NCBI GenBank assembly: GCA_964560145.1
Contig: CAZLKS010000016.1
Coordinates: 1-15,268, forward strand
DNA: 15,268 bases
Source of the DNA: JAHFLF01 sp964560145
GTDB taxonomy: Bacteria; Patescibacteriota; Minisyncoccia; UBA6257; 1-14-0-10-44-23
Reading direction: 5' to 3'
The translations under genes were made by a program, and so were the position numbers. This document shows positions 13,035 through 15,268 of this stretch, in pieces. Within the stretch, counting starts at the first letter, position 1; each line of letters begins with the position of its first letter. The notes below the pieces were generated by a model. The model saw nothing but the letters and a program-made list of their open reading frames with translations, searched no databases and was not told the DNA's origin.

Positions 13035-13385
13035 ATGAACAAACATGCCAATTTCTTAAGTAGCATCGGAAGCGGGGCAAAAGGCACAAAGCATGGCGTA
13101 CAGGGGCGAAACTTCCGCATTATGCTCGTTGCAGCAGTGGCAGTACTCTCACTTGCCTACTACCTGCCGCTCCTTACCACCGAAAGATACCTGATTATTA
13201 TACTGATTGCCGTCGTTCTATCTGCGGAGCTTTTTAACTCCGCCATCGAAGAATTAGCCGATGTCATGATTCAGGAGCAGCACCCGGGGATTGCCCGCGT
13301 AAAAGAGATGTCTGCAGCTGGAGTGCTCCTACTCTCCCTCGCAGCAGCGATTATTGGCATATACATCTTCACTCCTTATCTTTAG
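13035..13385 (+). CDS. dgkA: DgkA-type lipid kinase (diacylglycerol/undecaprenol kinase)
   Basis: 116-residue, three-helix membrane kinase that phosphorylates diacylglycerol or undecaprenol, recycling lipid carriers for the cell wall. An amphipathic N-terminus (about 1-28, with GRNFRIM) leads into helices near 29-47, 52-75 and 93-112. The active-site helix reads AELFNSAIEELADVM, with E65, N68 and E72 as in the E-x2-NSAIE family motif. The later KDxxAAG motif appears as KEMSAAGVLL: K90 is kept but the usual Asp is Glu (E91), a conservative change in an ATP/metal-binding spot. Size and topology match the Gram-positive/CPR form. Its ATG is at the predicted mRNA 5' end. Divergent from lemA. Confidence 0.9.
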   Translation: MNKHANFLSSIGSGAKGTKHGVQGRNFRIMLVAAVAVLSLAYYLPLLTTERYLIIILIAVVLSAELFNSAIEELADVMIQEQHPGIARVKEMSAAGVLLLSLAAAIIGIYIFTPYL

Positions 13386-13455
13386 CCGTGGCGGTCAAGC
13401 TCAAAAGCATAAAAGAGTGTAGCGTTTTTCCTCTTCGCTCGTTCTATTATAAGCA

Positions 13456-13478
13456 CACCGGCTACGGCCGTGGTTTTT
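13456..13478 (+). terminator. Possible terminator or 5'-UTR hairpin with TACG tetraloop
   Basis: CACCGGC and GCCGTG pair (with a bulged C) around TACG, a stable UNCG-type loop closed by C-G, and are followed by GTTTTTC. It sits 70 nt after dgkA and only 20 nt before the next ATG. It may end the dgkA transcript or form a hairpin at the very start of the ABC exporter mRNA, where a weak TATTAT lies at 13445-13450. Confidence 0.45.
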
Positions 13479-13497
13479 CATTTTTCCAACCATCTCT

Positions 13498-15268
13498 ATG
13501 ACCACCTCTTCACCCAAGAAGCCCTCGACGCTGCGTCGCATCCTAATTCTTTTTTACCGTGAAAGAAAAAGGGAGTTTTATTTTCTCGGCAGCCTGAGCA
13601 TCGCCTCCACTATTCTCGCCGTAGGGACTCCTTTTATCACCCAAAAGCTCGTTGACACTCTTATTAACTTCTTTAAGAATGGTGGCGCTATTCCGACGCT
13701 CACCTTCGTACTGTCTATCCTTGGTATCCTCGCTCTAACCCTTCTCCAGCGATTTAACGACTCGACGTATGATTACAACCTCTTCAAAACAGTAACCGGC
13801 TTCGAGGACTGGCTCCGCGATCAGTCAATTCGCAAATATCTCGACCTCCACGCACTCTTCCACCACAGCGTCTCGAGCGGTCAAATCATGTCTCGCCTTG
13901 AACGAGGAGCCACCGCAACCTACGTCGTTCTCAATGAATTAATTGGTAAATCGCTCGTGCCATCAATTCTTCTCATTCTGGGCATTACCGTCGCTGTCGC
14001 ACTCAAAGATTGGGCCATCGCACTCATAATTCTTTTGCCACTTCCGCTCTACGTATTTCTTACCCGCAATATAATCAACAAAATCTATGAAGTTGAGAAA
14101 GAATCAAACGAAGCGTACGAACTGGCCGCAAAAGAAGCCTATGATATCTCTGGCAATGTGCAAACAGTAAAAAAGTTTGCACAAGAATCAGTGGAGGCCG
14201 ATGACGTTATGAAGAAAATGATTGCTTTCCGCACCATCCAATATAGCGGCGAAAAACTCTGGGCGCTACTCGACAACATTCAAGCAGGAGTTGGCGTCGC
14301 CGGCCAAATCGGCGTCATCGTCTACGCCGGCTTCTCTGTTTTCTCTGGCGAACACACTATCGGTGAGTTCGTACTCTTCGTTACCTTGCAAAACATGGCC
14401 TACGGACCAATCGGCCGCCTTTCGCAATCCATCCCCCGCTTACGTCGAAACCTCACTCGCGTCGAGAGACTCTTTGGTGTACTTGATGAGCCCGTTCATG
14501 TTCGCGACCAAGAGAATGCATCCAATCTAAAGCCGCTTGCTGACACGATTGAGTATCGCAACGTTTCTTTTAGCTACCACAACGACAATCGCTGGTCTTT
14601 GAAAAATATCAGCGTCTCAATTCCAGCTGGATCAACTACGGCACTTGTCGGCCGCTCGGGGAGCGGCAAAACAACCTTTGTTAACACGCTACTTCGATCT
14701 TTTGACCCTCAGCAAGGCGAAATTCTCATCGACGGCGTCGACATTCGCACCGTGACACAGAAATCGCTTCGCGATCAGATAGCCGTTGTGCCGCAAGACG
14801 TCGACCTCTTCAGTCGCACCATCAGTGAAAACATCGCCTACGGACAAACCAAGCCATCACATGACCTTATCGAGCAGGCAGCAAAGACAGCACTCGCCCA
14901 TGATTTCATCGTAAAGACCGAACAAGGCTACGACACCACGGTTGGTGAGCGCGGCGTAAAACTCTCGGGTGGCGAACGTCAGCGCATCGGCATTGCCCGC
15001 GCAATCTTGCGTGACCCTAAAATATTGATTCTGGACGAAGCCACGAGCCACCTCGACAGCGAGAGCGAGAAACTCATTACCAGAGCAACCGACGCACTGA
15101 TTAAAAACCGAACAACCATTATCATCGCTCATCGACTCTCAACGATTCTTAAGGCCGACACTATTTTGGTTTTCAACCAAGGCGTGATTGAAGCCGTCGG
15201 ACCACACAAAGAGCTTCTCAAAACCAGCAAGACCTACAAAAAACTCTACGAACTCCAGTTCGGAGATT
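13498..15268 (+). CDS. ABC exporter, fused TM and ATPase domains (MsbA/BmrA-like), 3' partial
   Basis: At least 590 residues; the frame is open to the window end and the visible C-terminus (YKKLYELQFGD) is near the usual family end, so little is missing. It is a half-transporter that works as a homodimer and exports lipids or drugs. Residues 1-300 hold about six membrane segments typical of type IV exporters. The ATPase domain has Walker A GRSGSGKTT at 385-393, the Q-loop in VVPQDVDLF near 430, signature LSGGERQR at 489-496, Walker B ILILDEATSHLD at 509-520 and the switch His in IIIAHRLSTI (H545). The D-loop Ser-Ser is Ser-His here, a common variant. The start ATG at 13498 has no clear Shine-Dalgarno sequence; no other in-frame start was seen just upstream. 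Confidence 0.95.
   Translation, partial: MTTSSPKKPSTLRRILILFYRERKREFYFLGSLSIASTILAVGTPFITQKLVDTLINFFKNGGAIPTLTFVLSILGILALTLLQRFNDSTYDYNLFKTVTGFEDWLRDQSIRKYLDLHALFHHSVSSGQIMSRLERGATATYVVLNELIGKSLVPSILLILGITVAVALKDWAIALIILLPLPLYVFLTRNIINKIYEVEKESNEAYELAAKEAYDISGNVQTVKKFAQESVEADDVMKKMIAFRTIQYSGEKLWALLDNIQAGVGVAGQIGVIVYAGFSVFSGEHTIGEFVLFVTLQNMAYGPIGRLSQSIPRLRRNLTRVERLFGVLDEPVHVRDQENASNLKPLADTIEYRNVSFSYHNDNRWSLKNISVSIPAGSTTALVGRSGSGKTTFVNTLLRSFDPQQGEILIDGVDIRTVTQKSLRDQIAVVPQDVDLFSRTISENIAYGQTKPSHDLIEQAAKTALAHDFIVKTEQGYDTTVGERGVKLSGGERQRIGIARAILRDPKILILDEATSHLDSESEKLITRATDALIKNRTTIIIAHRLSTILKADTILVFNQGVIEAVGPHKELLKTSKTYKKLYELQFGD

Noticed and set aside
14857..15132. 91-codon minus-strand open frame within the ABC exporter
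   Set aside because: Antisense to the conserved Walker/signature region of the exporter; typical shadow frame.

Overview
The window most likely comes from a Patescibacteria/CPR-type bacterium (Parcubacteria-like). This rests on a small FHD...YYCSVGTHRQMGM cupredoxin of the kind common in that group, a sigma factor paired with an IKMRPRW-type membrane protein, a LemA/TPM pair, very compact spacing and several genes that appear to start at the first base of their mRNA. It is an inference from protein character, not a database match. Base composition is moderate, with one visibly GC-richer gene, the MFS transporter.

Layout. (1) 89-3979, minus strand: a tight six-gene operon read from right to left. 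It encodes a DrrA-like ABC ATPase, an ABC-2 permease, an ECF-type sigma factor, an overlapping three-TM membrane protein (candidate anti-sigma factor), a membrane-anchored cupredoxin and a DUF2231-like membrane protein with histidines. The order suggests an envelope or metal/redox stress regulon that carries its own sigma switch. (2) 4035-5309, minus: a DEAD-box RNA helicase with a basic Gly/Arg/Pro tail. (3) 5310-5907: a 600-base intergenic stretch holding a mosaic of REP-like repeats, then a near-consensus promoter, a leaderless 44-codon ORF and a strong intrinsic terminator. (4) 5908-7104, plus: an MFS exporter with a perfect Shine-Dalgarno sequence and terminator hairpins on both sides. 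The leader can fold in a 1:2 / 2:3 / 3:4 pattern, as expected for ribosome-mediated attenuation. (5) 7165-11470: a defence/stability segment. It holds an antitoxin-toxin pair (Xre HTH fused to a Panacea/DUF4065 domain, followed by a small candidate toxin), a divergent 71-residue Cys-rich protein, and a single-chain MmeI-like (type IIG) restriction-modification enzyme. (6) 11494-12949, minus: LemA and a TPM/YgcG-like protein, whose transcript probably runs on into the restriction-modification gene. (7) 13035-13385, plus: a DgkA-type lipid kinase, divergent from lemA. (8) 13498 to the window end, plus: an MsbA/BmrA-type ABC exporter cut by the window edge.

The most interesting signals are the candidate attenuator in front of the MFS exporter, the three-fold operator-like repeat over the leaderless antitoxin promoter, and the recurrent spacing TATANT-6 nt-ATG, which points to leaderless transcription. 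No tRNA, rRNA, CRISPR array or complete insertion sequence was seen.
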